Origin: Imbricaverruca yamaguchii
Taxonomy: Eukaryota; Arthropoda; Thecostraca; Neoverrucidae
Assembly (NCBI GenBank): GCA_034440575.1
Contig: JAOTOL010001605.1
Span: forward strand, 1,008,501 to 1,072,500
Reading direction: 5' to 3'
Length of the DNA stretch: 64,000 nucleotides
The translations under genes were made by a program, and so were the position numbers. Shown here piece by piece: positions 55,346 to 64,000 of this stretch (the first letter of the stretch is position 1; the number at the start of each line of letters is the position of its first letter). The notes below the pieces were generated by a model that saw nothing but the letters and a program-made list of their open reading frames with translations, did not search any database and had not been told where the DNA came from.

Positions 55346-55450
55346 AAATTTGAGCTCGTGGGTAGAACAAGCTGTTGGTGTAGGGGCAGGATTCGATATT
55401 TTTGGGGTCAGAAAGTGTATATTCCACCCTATTTAGAAAATTTATCACTG
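55346..55450 (-). mobile_element. hAT-type MITE, truncated copy inside minisatellite
   Basis: GTATATTCCACCCTATTT and AATTTATCACTG match the CAGTG end of the family on the minus strand, and GGGCAGGATTCGATA matches the next internal block. The CAGGG end is absent. The flank TTCCGCAG to the right resembles TCCCGCAG before 55286, which could be a TSD with one mismatch or just array sequence. Confidence 0.82.
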
Positions 55451-55695
55451 TTCCGCAGTTACGGTCACCGTCCTCCCCACCATTCACCTCTTCCTGGCCA
55501 TGGCCACGTCCTCACGCAGTCACGGGCATCATTCCTCCGCAATCATGAATACCGCCCTGAAATGAACATACTTGACCCTGTCTAGACAGAAAATGAAGCA
55601 TTGGATCATTGTTTGCGCTGAATTCGGATTCAGTGCCCGTTCTCTCTCCTCTAGCAAAAAGGAATAATAGAAACTGCCGCTTACGATACAACTAT

Positions 55696-55775
55696 GGTAA
55701 TGTTTATTGTTAGTTAGTTATTTGGACTTTAGGGCGCATCGACCAGAGTTGATCATTCGCGCCTAAAGGTAATGT
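55696..55775 (-). mobile_element. Mini-retroposon family D, copy 11, with TSD
   Basis: A 64-nt insert (55704-55767) lies between 8-bp repeats GGTAATGT. Tail TTAGTTAGTTATTTGGAC, hairpin GGGCGCATCGACCAGAG .. TCATTCGCGCC. Confidence 0.85.
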
Positions 55776-55968
55776 ATCTTAGTCTTAGGCATCAGCACGT
55801 TGACCTGTTCTCGCCTTGACCTGGACGTTTGGGAATATCACACAGTGGAACATTGATCTGAAGCTTCCAAAGGAGAGTTCTAAGGCAAGTGTCGCTCTGA
55901 CACGATTTATGTCAAAACATCTGCATCCTAAATGTGGTAGGTGAAAAGTATGACTTTGAGCTGACCTT

Positions 55969-56158
55969 TGACCTCGGGTGTGGTAGTGGTGGTTGTTGGT
56001 TTTACGACACATCGACCGTTGAGTCAAGTAGCGTCGCCAATCTCTCACGCCGAATGGTCGCGGACGAAGAGTAGTGACAGGTGAGACTCGAACCCACAAT
56101 CTTTCGATCGTTGGACAGGTAACTTACACCTAGACTACTCATCTCTGACCTCGGGTGT
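55969..56158 (-). mobile_element. SINE family B, full-length, with TSD
   Basis: A 164-nt insert (55982-56145) lies between perfect 13-bp repeats TGACCTCGGGTGT. All family B parts are present: B-box complement GACTCGAACCC, body CTCTCACGCCGAATGG, tail GGTTGTTGGTTTTACG. Confidence 0.95.
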
Positions 56159-56464
56159 CATTCCAAGCATAAAATATTTGGTATTCCGCCTGTATTCAGA
56201 ATGTTCGATTGTTGTCGGAATGATTCAATTCGGCCGAGTGATTATTGAGCTACTCACACAAGTTCATGAGCGTATACCCCAAAATGCCTCCCTCGATACA
56301 TTGGTGTAGGCACGTTTTCTTAAAGAAAATGCAAAGCAATGTTACAGCCATGCTCAGGCATGCTCCCCCCCCTCCCCCAATGCTTTCCGAACAGGCAACT
56401 ATGAACTTCCATGGTCACCCATGTATCCCTTCCCATGCCATCATGGAATACAAATGTGTGCACG

Positions 56465-56669
56465 TCTTCCAGTGGTTATTGGTTTTACGACACATCGACC
56501 GATGAGACATGTAGCGTCGCCTCGCCGAGGGACGCTATCTCTCACGCCAATCTCTCACGCCGAGATTGGCCGCGGGCGAAGAGTAGCGACAGGTGAGACT
56601 CGAACCCACAACCTTTCGATTGTGAGACGATCAGCTTATCCATAGCCTACTCGTCCCCTTCTTCCAGTG
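56465..56669 (-). mobile_element. SINE family B with internal duplication, with TSD
   Basis: A 185-nt insert (56475-56659) lies between perfect 10-bp repeats TCTTCCAGTG. It has an extra segment of about 25 nt in the body, where CTATCTCTCACGCCAATC is followed by a second TCTCACGCC, suggesting slippage during reverse transcription or a later duplication. Confidence 0.93.
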
Positions 56670-56768
56670 TGAGCCCGATGTGTGAGAGTCGGTCCGAGCT
56701 CGACGGCCAGGTCAAGCTAGGTCAGGTGACGTGGCGGACTGCTCCCGCACATTAGGCGGACTGCTCCC

Positions 56769-56956
56769 ACACATCAAACCGTGGGGCGGGGACAGCCGAG
56801 TGGTTGAAGTGCTGAGCTCTGGGTATCCCGCGCACCACTCGGGACATTTCCCAATCCCGCAGCCCACCGGCGGAACAGCGTGGGCGGCGCGATTAACCGT
56901 GATCGTGCACAAAGCGTGTCGAGAGCCATCCAACAAACAGACACATCGGTCCGTGG
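56769..56956 (+). mobile_element. SINE family A, internally deleted, with TSD
   Basis: A 156-nt insert (56785-56940) lies between ACACATCAAACCGTGG and ACACATCGGTCCGTGG (13 of 16 match). A-box ACAGCCGAGTGGTTGAAG, linker ACATTTCCCAATCCCGC and the 3' domain are present. The segment holding the B-box (between GGGTA and CACCACTCGG) is missing. Confidence 0.88.
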
Positions 56957-57234
56957 TGTGGCCACCCCAGTCTCGTGCGCGAGTCCAGCGTGTCGCTCCG
57001 TCGCTGGCGCGTCCCGCGCAGCTGGCTTCACTCTCCGCAGATCATTACCGACGGCGAATGCATTCTACGCGTCATCAACTGATTCGGAATTTGGAGGCAA
57101 AAGACATCAACGGCGCCCTGACCTCGGATTTGGGCCTCGGAACATTTTTGGCAACCCGACGTGCGTCTGCGGCCAGCGTTCACCAGTAAAACACAATCTA
57201 AGTTGGGGCTGCAAAATGCCTGTTATTCGGGCAG

Positions 57235-57435
57235 CTACTCCTCAGTCGGTTGGTTGGTTGGTTGGTTGGTTATTGATTTTACGACACATCGACCGTTGAG
57301 TCATGCAGAGTCGCCAATCTCTCACGCCGTTTGGTCGCGGGCGAAGAGTAGCGACAGGTGAGACTCGAACCCACAACCTTTCGATTGTGAGACGAGCAAC
57401 CTACCCCTAGACCACTCGTCCCCTCTACTCCTCAG
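57235..57435 (-). mobile_element. SINE family B, full-length, with TSD
   Basis: A 179-nt insert (57246-57424) lies between perfect 11-bp repeats CTACTCCTCAG. The tail consists of several GGTT units; head, B-box and body are intact (ACCCCTAGACCACTCG, GACTCGAACCC). Confidence 0.95.
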
Positions 57436-59339
57436 GGTTAAGTGCGTTGTCCGACCGATCGCTACAGCTCCTGATTGACTAATCCGAACACTCGGCTTTC
57501 CTAAATACACACATGCACATGTGGACAGACCTCAATAAAGGGGTATATGGGGAATACGACCAAATACGCCACAAAATCATATAGCAAACTAATTGCCATG
57601 GGTATGCAGACAACCTCAGAGTGTGCTCTGTGGGGGGGGGGAGAAGGGGACTCATTTTGAAGTCATTTTCTATCATGCAAAGCCCATGCGATTAAATTTC
57701 GCTAGTTCATAGCTCGAGGGAGCAAATGCCCCTTGTTTCACCCCCTGCACCTAAGCAGCCACTTGTTGCCAGACACCAAATATCCACATACGGTCCGCCT
57801 ACATATGTTTACTCGACTGTATGTTCCGCGATTTCAAGACCCGCAGTTTCAGAACAAACCAAGTCCTGAGACCACTGTGAAAGGGCGTGTTTATGTTGAT
57901 AAAAAGGCAAAAGTATCGCTTCACTTCGTTAAATGGATCGCTTAATTTGATTAAGCAAATCTATTACTCGAGCATCGGGACACATGTTCCGGTTGTCTGA
58001 ATCCCGATTGTATTTTCACAGTAGTAACTTGGAGGCCAGCCAACTGGAGAACTCTGTTATCTCGAGGGCTGCGTTTGATGTGTTTTCGGGTTGCCTGGGT
58101 GTCTATAGTCGAGCGGATGAATTTGCATTCAGCTCCCTGGTCCAACACTCACTGCTCATCGTCTTCAATCCTGTCTATTTTCACCCGACAACACATTTCG
58201 TCAGGACGTGACGAGTCGCAAAGCATTGGAATACCACTTGTGTATGCATCAAAATGATGACGAGTTATGTTTGGCCGAGCTACCTCAAGCTGAGTGGACA
58301 CTGTTCGACATAGAATCACGTTCAAGATACGCCATTTCTGACAGCACTGCACCACTGAAATATTGTGCTGTCTACAGCGTTGCGAAACTTCTGCGCTTTT
58401 AAAACTGGCTCCTCGATAGAAGTGGCATCTGTCGCAACTGGTCGAATTTCTCACGATTGCTTCTAAAAATGGCTGAGATGACTTCGCAGCACCGTTGGTA
58501 GTTTGCTTAGATTCGGCTTGGCCATAAAGTTTGCTGAAACTTGTTACAAGTGGCTAAAGCCACCCGCCACAAACTTTCTTCTTTTAAAAATAAAAGTTGT
58601 TGGTTAGTTCGTGCATCTAAGATTAAAATCATCACGTCACATTTTCAAAAAATAAAAATAAACCTAAGTAAAGGCGACATACCGGTGAGTGACCTCAGAC
58701 TTTCAAAATATTAGTAAATACCAGGCGAATTCGCGGTGTGATTTCATGATGTATATATATATATTATATATATATATATGCATATGTATGCATGTGTGCA
58801 AAGATGTGTATGTGTGCAAGTTAATAAAGTTGCAGGGCCACTCTTTCTAATAAGGTAATATCTCCTTACTATACCCCATTTGATTTGATGTTTAATGGAA
58901 TTCACGGTAAGGATAACACTTCCGAAGTTGAACGTTTTTTTATTGGCCACAATATGCGTCAAAAATTATCTTCGAACAGCTGGCTTTAACCCTCGTCCGT
59001 GCATGGTGGGCGAGGGTGTAGTACACCGTTTCCACTAACGTTGTTGCGCGGCCATGGGAAAAACGGCGCATTAGCGTGCCGCCCCGCTTCGTGTAGCTGG
59101 TGTACATAGTTGATATTATTGGACGAGTCAGCTGCTTCGGCTATATTACCCTCATAACTAATAGATTATAATTACTTCAGGAGATAAAACGGAATGCGCA
59201 CAAAATCAATGCCAGGGAATGCGAGTAAAATGCAGAACCAGTCAGGACAATACTGGCTCATGGAGATTATCCGTGATGGGTGAAAAAGGGCACATCGGCC
59301 TAAACAGCAAGTTGTGTTCAAAAAAGCATTGGAGGCATG
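57436..59339. other. Single-copy AT-rich DNA, about 1.9 kb
   Basis: Contains a G-run near 57631 and a TA microsatellite at about 58745-58790. Short frames (57733-57945, 57984-58211, 58208-58402) follow one another on the plus strand but share no recognisable domain. Confidence 0.4.
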
Positions 59340-59536
59340 GCATACGGTGACTGGCTGGTTGGTTGTTTATTGGTTTTACGACACATCGACCGTTGAGTCA
59401 TACAGCGTCGCCAACTTCTCGCGCCGATTGGTCGCAGGCGAAGAATGGCGACAGGTGAGGCTCGAACCCACAACCTTTCCATTGTGAGACGAGCAACTTA
59501 CCCATAGGCCACTCGTCCCCAGCATGCATACGGTGA
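59340..59536 (-). mobile_element. SINE family B, full-length, with TSD
   Basis: A 175-nt insert (59351-59525) lies between perfect 11-bp repeats GCATACGGTGA. Head end ACTCGTCCCC, B-box complement GGCTCGAACCC and tail GGTTGGTTGTTTATTGG are visible. Confidence 0.95.
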
Positions 59537-60000
59537 TATAGAGGCGAGAGGGTGAAGCCTAAACGATGCCCATCCTACGACCCTCCGGTGAAACATAGAC
59601 AACATTCATTCTGATGAAATTCAGGAATTTTACAAACATCCGGCATATTCCCAATGACCAATGCTGGATGTAGTAGCGTGATGTATATGTAGCTTAGCGT
59701 GTTCACATCATTAATCATTCCAAGTTCATTCGATGTCACTGCCTGACCTCGGTCTGAACCCTCTTCGGTTTCTAAGTTATCCTTGTATAAATTTGGACGC
59801 CGAAACAGTCTGGCGTCCATTTTCATTGCTGGCTTCAAGCAAATCGCGCTTTCTGTCACCATACCGGAAGTTTTCAAAGAGTCAACACTTTGACCTCACC
59901 TTACCCTTCGCCAGTGGATCGACATGTTAGCGGTGGCACATTGGCAGTATCCCAATATACGAGGAATTATGTGTATATATCAAGGTTGCGTGAGGCCGGT
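59537..60000. other. Single-copy DNA, nothing recognised
   Basis: No repeat or exon seen. Confidence 0.4.
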
Positions 60001-60970
60001 ACGCCCGATACACCCCCACCTCCAGCCCGCGTCAGGTCACCACCCGGCCGCCGGTCCTCCCCTCACAGCCCCACCGCCAGCCCGCGTCAGGTCACCACCC
60101 GGCCGCCGGTCCTCCCCTCACAGCCCCACCGCCAGCCCGCGTCAGGTCACCACCCGGCCGCCGGTCCTCCCCTCACAGCCCCACCGCCAGCCCGCGTCAG
60201 GTCACCACCCGGCCGCCGATCCTCCCCCCCACACCCCACCGCCAGCCCGCGTCAGGTCACCACCCGGCCGCCGGTCCTCCCCTCACAGCCCCACCGCCAG
60301 CCCGCGTCAGGTCACCACCCGGCCGCCGGTCCTCCCCTCACAGCCCCACCGCCAGCCCGCGTCAGGTCACCACCCGGCCGCCGGTCCTCCCCTCACAGCC
60401 CCACCGCCAGCCCGCGTCAGGTCACCACCCGGCCGCCGGTCCTCCCCTCACAGCCCCACCTCCAGCCCGCGTCAGGTCATCACCTGGCCGCCGGTCCTCC
60501 CCTCACAGCCCCACCTCCAGCCCGCGTCAGGTCATCACCCGGCCGCCGGTCCCCCTCACAGCCCCACCTCCAGCCCGCGTCAGGTCACCACCCGGCCGCC
60601 GGCCCTCCCCTCACAGCCCCACCACCAGCCCGCGTCAGGTCACCACCCGGCCGCCGGTCCTCCCCTCACAGCCCCACCGCCAGCCCGCGTCAGGTCACCA
60701 CCCGGCCGCCGGTCCTCCCCTCACAGCCCCACCGCCAGCCCGCGTCAGGTCACCACCCGGCCGCCGGTCCTCCCCTCACAGCCCCACCTCCAGCCCGCGT
60801 CAGGTCACCACCCGGCCGCCGGTCCTCCCCTCACAGCCCCACCGCCAGCCCGCGTCAGGTCACCACCCGGCCGCCGGTCCTCCCCTCACAGCCCCACCGC
60901 CAGCCCGCGTCAGGTCACCACCCGGCCGCCGGTCCTCCCCTCACAGCCCCACCTCCAGCCCGCGTCAGGT
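60001..60970. repeat. 55-bp minisatellite, 17 units
   Basis: CCCGCGTCAGGTCACCACC starts at 60026, 60081, 60136 and so on, an exact 55-bp step. The rest of the unit is CGGCCGCCGGTCCTCCCC plus TCACAGCCCCACCGCCAG. Nearly identical units point to recent expansion. A 4-bp shortening near 60550 shifts the frame once. Two plus-strand frames of 360 and 390 codons result from the repeat. Confidence 0.97.
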
Positions 60971-61690
60971 GACTGGTATCGAGTAGCAGCTGGCTGGCAC
61001 CATCAGTACCCAGTACCCGGCAGCTGGATGGTGACCGGGACTGGCTGCGGGTCAGACCAGCAGGTCCCCGGCTCAGGGAGAGTGGGACCAATCTGACCGC
61101 GCACCATACGCACTTCTATATCCAATTTGTATTATGAAGCTGGGGGGACGACAGCTGACAAAAAGGCGTCCAATTAATGCCTCTTAGAAATCCAATTATT
61201 TCAAAATCAAAATCTGATTCCTCGATTTTATATTTGAGCCTCCCTCACCCCTCAACCGAACCTCTGCCGACCTTGCTATCGAAGTTGGGAAATCGGAGCG
61301 AATTGACTGGGCGAGTATAATGGCCACCGGTTTCAGCAGTTACGACAGTTCCGATTAATGTAAGGGGCGCACCACCGGCATGGATTTCAACGTCAGTGGC
61401 GTCAAATAATGAGGCGCGCACGTCCAACGCCGAAACGTCGCTCCCAATTTCGAGCAGTCCCCGAATACTGCCCCGCAGTGCACATTATGCTGAACGACCT
61501 GTGGAAGGAAGAGGAAATTTGAAAATTCAGTGAGACCTCCGTCCACAGCGTGCAGGCAGATCTGCATCAATGTCACAGTCACAAAGAAGCTTAAACAAGG
61601 TGAGATGCATCGAATTGAACATCCGTGAATGCAACATTGTACAGCAGGAGACAAAAACATCCCGAGATTCCGGTCGTTACCACGGTTTTG
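60971..61690. other. Single-copy DNA with a weak exon-like signal
   Basis: On the minus strand a pyrimidine tract ending TTCCTCTTCCTTCCACAG (about 61500-61517) looks like a 3' splice site and is followed by 55 open codons in one frame. An overlapping frame (61245-61480) is also open. No homology recognised, so no gene is called. Confidence 0.25.
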
Positions 61691-61842
61691 GATTGGATTG
61701 TGGCTTTACGACGCACTGAGCAGCTGAGGCCATATGGCGTCGCCTGTCTCTCACCATGGCAGGAAGGGCGGGCATCGCGGGGAATCGAACCCCGTACCTC
61801 TGGCTTGCCAGACGCTCAGCTTAGCCACTGCGGTGCTGGCTC
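61690..61842 (-). mobile_element. SINE family C, full-length
   Basis: Minus-strand order: A-box region degraded (CACCGCAGTGGCTAAGC), CGTCTGGCAAGCCAGAGG, intact B-box GGGGTTCGATTCCCC, body GATGCCCGCCCTTCCTG, the 3' domain GGCGACGCCATATGG .. GCGTCGTAAAGCC and tail ACAATCCAATCC. No secure TSD. Confidence 0.9.
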
Positions 61843-61908
61843 TGACCTGTTGTACCGTCCTCAACACCGGGCACCGGGACAAGACAGCGAGAGCGACTCA
61901 CACGACCC

Positions 61909-62412
61909 CGACAGACCAGTGATAAATTATTCGTCAAATAGGGTGGAAAATACCACTTTCTAGATACTGAATCGACATCCTTCTCCAAGAAGTGTCGACA
62001 TCCTGCTCCGTGGAATTCGTGTCTTTTGAAATGCTTTGTGTCTCCTTTCTAGCAGTATCTGCGCTTATACGTATCGTGTCAATGCTCCTAATAAGGTGTA
62101 GGTTGCATACGGAGCGGATATCGCAACGTAATTTTGGGTAAAGGGATTAACTACGTCATATGGCGTACGATATCAAATTATAGCATAGGTAATTTTCTCC
62201 CTGTCCTGGATACAGCCCTTCCTAAATTATGAATCTCAAAGCAAATGAAAAATATAGTCATAAGTACGTACACCATTGCTCAAACGTAAGTCGGAAAAAC
62301 ATCAAAAGCACTTTAATTTACACTAATTCCATGGCAAATTTCGACATCCTTCGGTGTCCGTTTCGACATCTCACACCTAACAAAAAACCAATATTTTAAC
62401 CCTGCGACAGAC
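61909..62412 (+). mobile_element. hAT-type MITE, complete copy 3 (longest)
   Basis: A 488-bp element (61917-62404) starts CAGTGATAAATTATT and ends with the complement of CAGGGTTAAAATATT, flanked by perfect 8-bp repeats CGACAGAC at 61909-61916 and 62405-62412. TCGACATC occurs twice near each end. The middle (about 62025-62295) is absent from the shorter copies. No transposase frame. Confidence 0.96.
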
Positions 62413-63226
62413 CCAGCTGCGGCCGCAGTGACGAAGCGCCCCCGGCGGTTGATTGGTTGTCGGCGCCTCTCGCGCATCTCAGCACCGTCCCGGCCCGCAC
62501 CGTTCGTCCCGCCACCATCACCACCCGACTTCCGTCCACGAGGGGCTGTGCTGGCCGCGCCAGCTCCGCAGCATCTCCACCATTCGATCACCGTCAAAGT
62601 CCGGGTGGCCGAGCATTCGGCTTATGCCGGCTAAAAATACACCAGGTGTGGCCATGCAGTGCACACTCATCAGGAACGCATGCAAACACACCACAGCCCA
62701 GGCATATACAAATACACTATACTGAATCGGAGCAGACGTCATATATGGAGTCCTCGAAGCAAATGACGCACGCCACTGAATATCTGACGCCCTTATGAAC
62801 AATGTATGAGCTCACCAACCTCCTAAGAAAATACCAACATACAACGCCAAGCTACTTCTCTAGGCGTATCGAAGCGATCATCACCTACTCAATGGCCGTC
62901 ACTTGTTCTATTATCCCACTTGAGCCCCATCGAGATTCCTTTGCTGTTCGCTGACCCCTGATGTACGATTGTGACCATCTCACTGCGGCAACATGCGACG
63001 CCTATTCAGTCACAGTGACGTCAAGATGACGTCACTGGGGCCCGATGTCCAGCAGGCTCGATGGCGACCCAATGTGCAGGTCAGCGAGGTCACTGACGAC
63101 GTGACCTGCATGAGCCGGCCGCGTCAGCGGCGTCAGCGGGGGCCGTGGTGAACAGGTCAGACGACCCCGTGTGCCGCAGGCTCAGCGGTGTTGGCAGGGT
63201 CGGCACGGGGCTCCGGCGAGCGGCAG
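62413..63226. other. Single-copy DNA, nothing recognised
   Basis: Moderately GC-rich at both ends. No domain recognised in the 90-113 codon frames near 62457. Confidence 0.4.
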
Positions 63227-63227
63227 T

Positions 63228-63484
63228 GATGTCAGCCGACTCGGTAACGAGCCCGGTGTACATACAGCGGCGTCAGCCGACTCGGTAACGAGCCCGGTGT
63301 ACATACAGCGGCGTCAGCCGACTCGGTAACGAGCCCGGTGTACATACAGCGGCGTCAGCCGACTCGGTAACGAGCCCGGTGTACATACAGCGGCGTCAGC
63401 CGACTCGGTAACGAGCCCGGTGTACATACGGCGGGGTCAGCCGACTCGGTAATGAGCCCGGTGTACATACAGCGGCGTCAGCGG
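63228..63484. repeat. 41-bp minisatellite, 6 units
   Basis: The unit is CGGCGTCAGCCGACTCGG, TAACGAGCCCGGTGTACATACAG (split: TAACGAGCCCGG, TGTACATACAG). Nearly identical units. Confidence 0.95.
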
Positions 63485-64000
63485 GAGACCAGCGTGCACC
63501 GTCTCCCACACACAGAGATCAGTGCGGGGGCGGTGTGGCGGTCGCTGGACCGCCAGACCGGCCGCCGCCGCCCGGTCGGCACGGGTCGGACACCGTCACG
63601 CCGGACCGTCACGGGACACGTCACGGCGTGACGGCCCGCCGGCGGCGGCCGGCGCTCGGTCACGTGCCTCGGGGGTGCCGCCGGCACGTCGCGTGGACGG
63701 GCGTCACAAGTGTTCGCCGCACGGCAAATAATCACCGCCGTCGACGACTGGTGGACGTTTGACGGGAGCAAGTGTGCCGGCGATGAACGGGCACCTCCAC
63801 CGGCGGAGCGCCAGGTCACTGGCCGGCCCGAGCGCCGGCGTCACGATGTGTCCGAAGTTGGATAGTTGGTTGGAAAACGACACGCGAACATGCACAGATG
63901 GAGCAAACGTAAATATGCAAGCACATTTGCATGTAAAAACTTCTCTTCGCATTTACATGTTTCACTGAATCATAGCCATTGCATATTAGAGCTCATGCTG
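63485..64000. other. CpG-dense block, then AT-rich end
   Basis: 63530-63840 is CpG-dense. The last 150 bases are AT-richer with TTGCATGTAAAAAC-like strings. No gene seen. Confidence 0.4.

Larger units (their letters stand above)
54325..55545. repeat. 23-bp minisatellite, about 42 units, interrupted
   Basis: The unit is GTCACCGTCCTCCCGCAGTCACG, with TTCCCGC, GATCACC and TCATAGTCC variants in blocks. The array is broken at 55286-55450 by AT-rich sequence carrying a hAT MITE end, then continues for about four units. A single 15-bp piece of the unit (ATGGTCACCGTCCTC) lies between two foreign segments at 55331-55345. Confidence 0.95.

Noticed and set aside
59890..61096. Proline-rich frames of 360 and 390 codons
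   Set aside because: Produced by the 55-bp minisatellite, in two frames at once; no evidence of a real proline-rich protein.

Overview
This window looks like accessory, gene-poor nuclear DNA from an animal, most likely an invertebrate. The evidence is eukaryotic: tRNA-derived SINEs with target-site duplications (TSDs), non-autonomous hAT-type DNA transposons with 8-bp TSDs, and relics of a Penelope-like and a non-LTR reverse transcriptase. A very large load of minisatellites covers roughly a third of the window by my hand tally. I found no intact protein-coding gene, no genuine tRNA or rRNA gene and no bacterial operon structure. I cannot name the species. Nearly all long open frames are tandem repeats whose unit happens to lack stop codons, so they are annotated here as repeats.

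Layout. 1-5 kb: a SINE tail, two tiny retroposons, a 24-bp and a 21-bp minisatellite, a hAT MITE, a nested SINE pair and a 30-bp array. 5-20 kb: a chain of GC-rich minisatellites (units of 36, 45, 28-30, 80, 46, 97, 21, about 36 and 59 bp) with a non-LTR RT scrap at 6.7 kb. 17-34 kb: mostly single-copy, AT-richer DNA with scattered SINEs, microsatellites and CpG-dense blocks. 34-48 kb: more minisatellites (24, 26, 15, 33, 82, 25 and 21 bp), another hAT MITE, a Penelope-like RT relic and a pair of perfect hairpins. 48.8-53 kb: one 4.2-kb array of alternating 32- and 34-bp units. 53-55.5 kb: two further arrays, the second interrupted by a truncated hAT element. 55.7-62.4 kb: a SINE cluster, a 55-bp array and the longest hAT MITE. 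62.4-64 kb: a 41-bp array and CpG-rich DNA.

Mobile elements. Three tRNA-headed SINE families (called A, B and C here) and a fourth family of inserts only 42-67 nt long (D) share one 3' domain: a hairpin followed by an AATAACCAACC-like tail. Eight D copies carry TSDs of 10-14 bp (seven perfect, one with a mismatch) and a ninth has a perfect 8-bp repeat, so D moved on its own although it is hardly longer than one hairpin. Orientation is strongly skewed: B, C and D lie almost all on the minus strand and A entirely on the plus strand. A separate hAT-type family has three complete copies (257-488 bp) with near-identical 15-bp terminal inverted repeats and perfect 8-bp TSDs. The D family, its shared 3' domain, the strand bias and a short GTCAC motif recurring in many unrelated minisatellites are the observations I consider most worth following.
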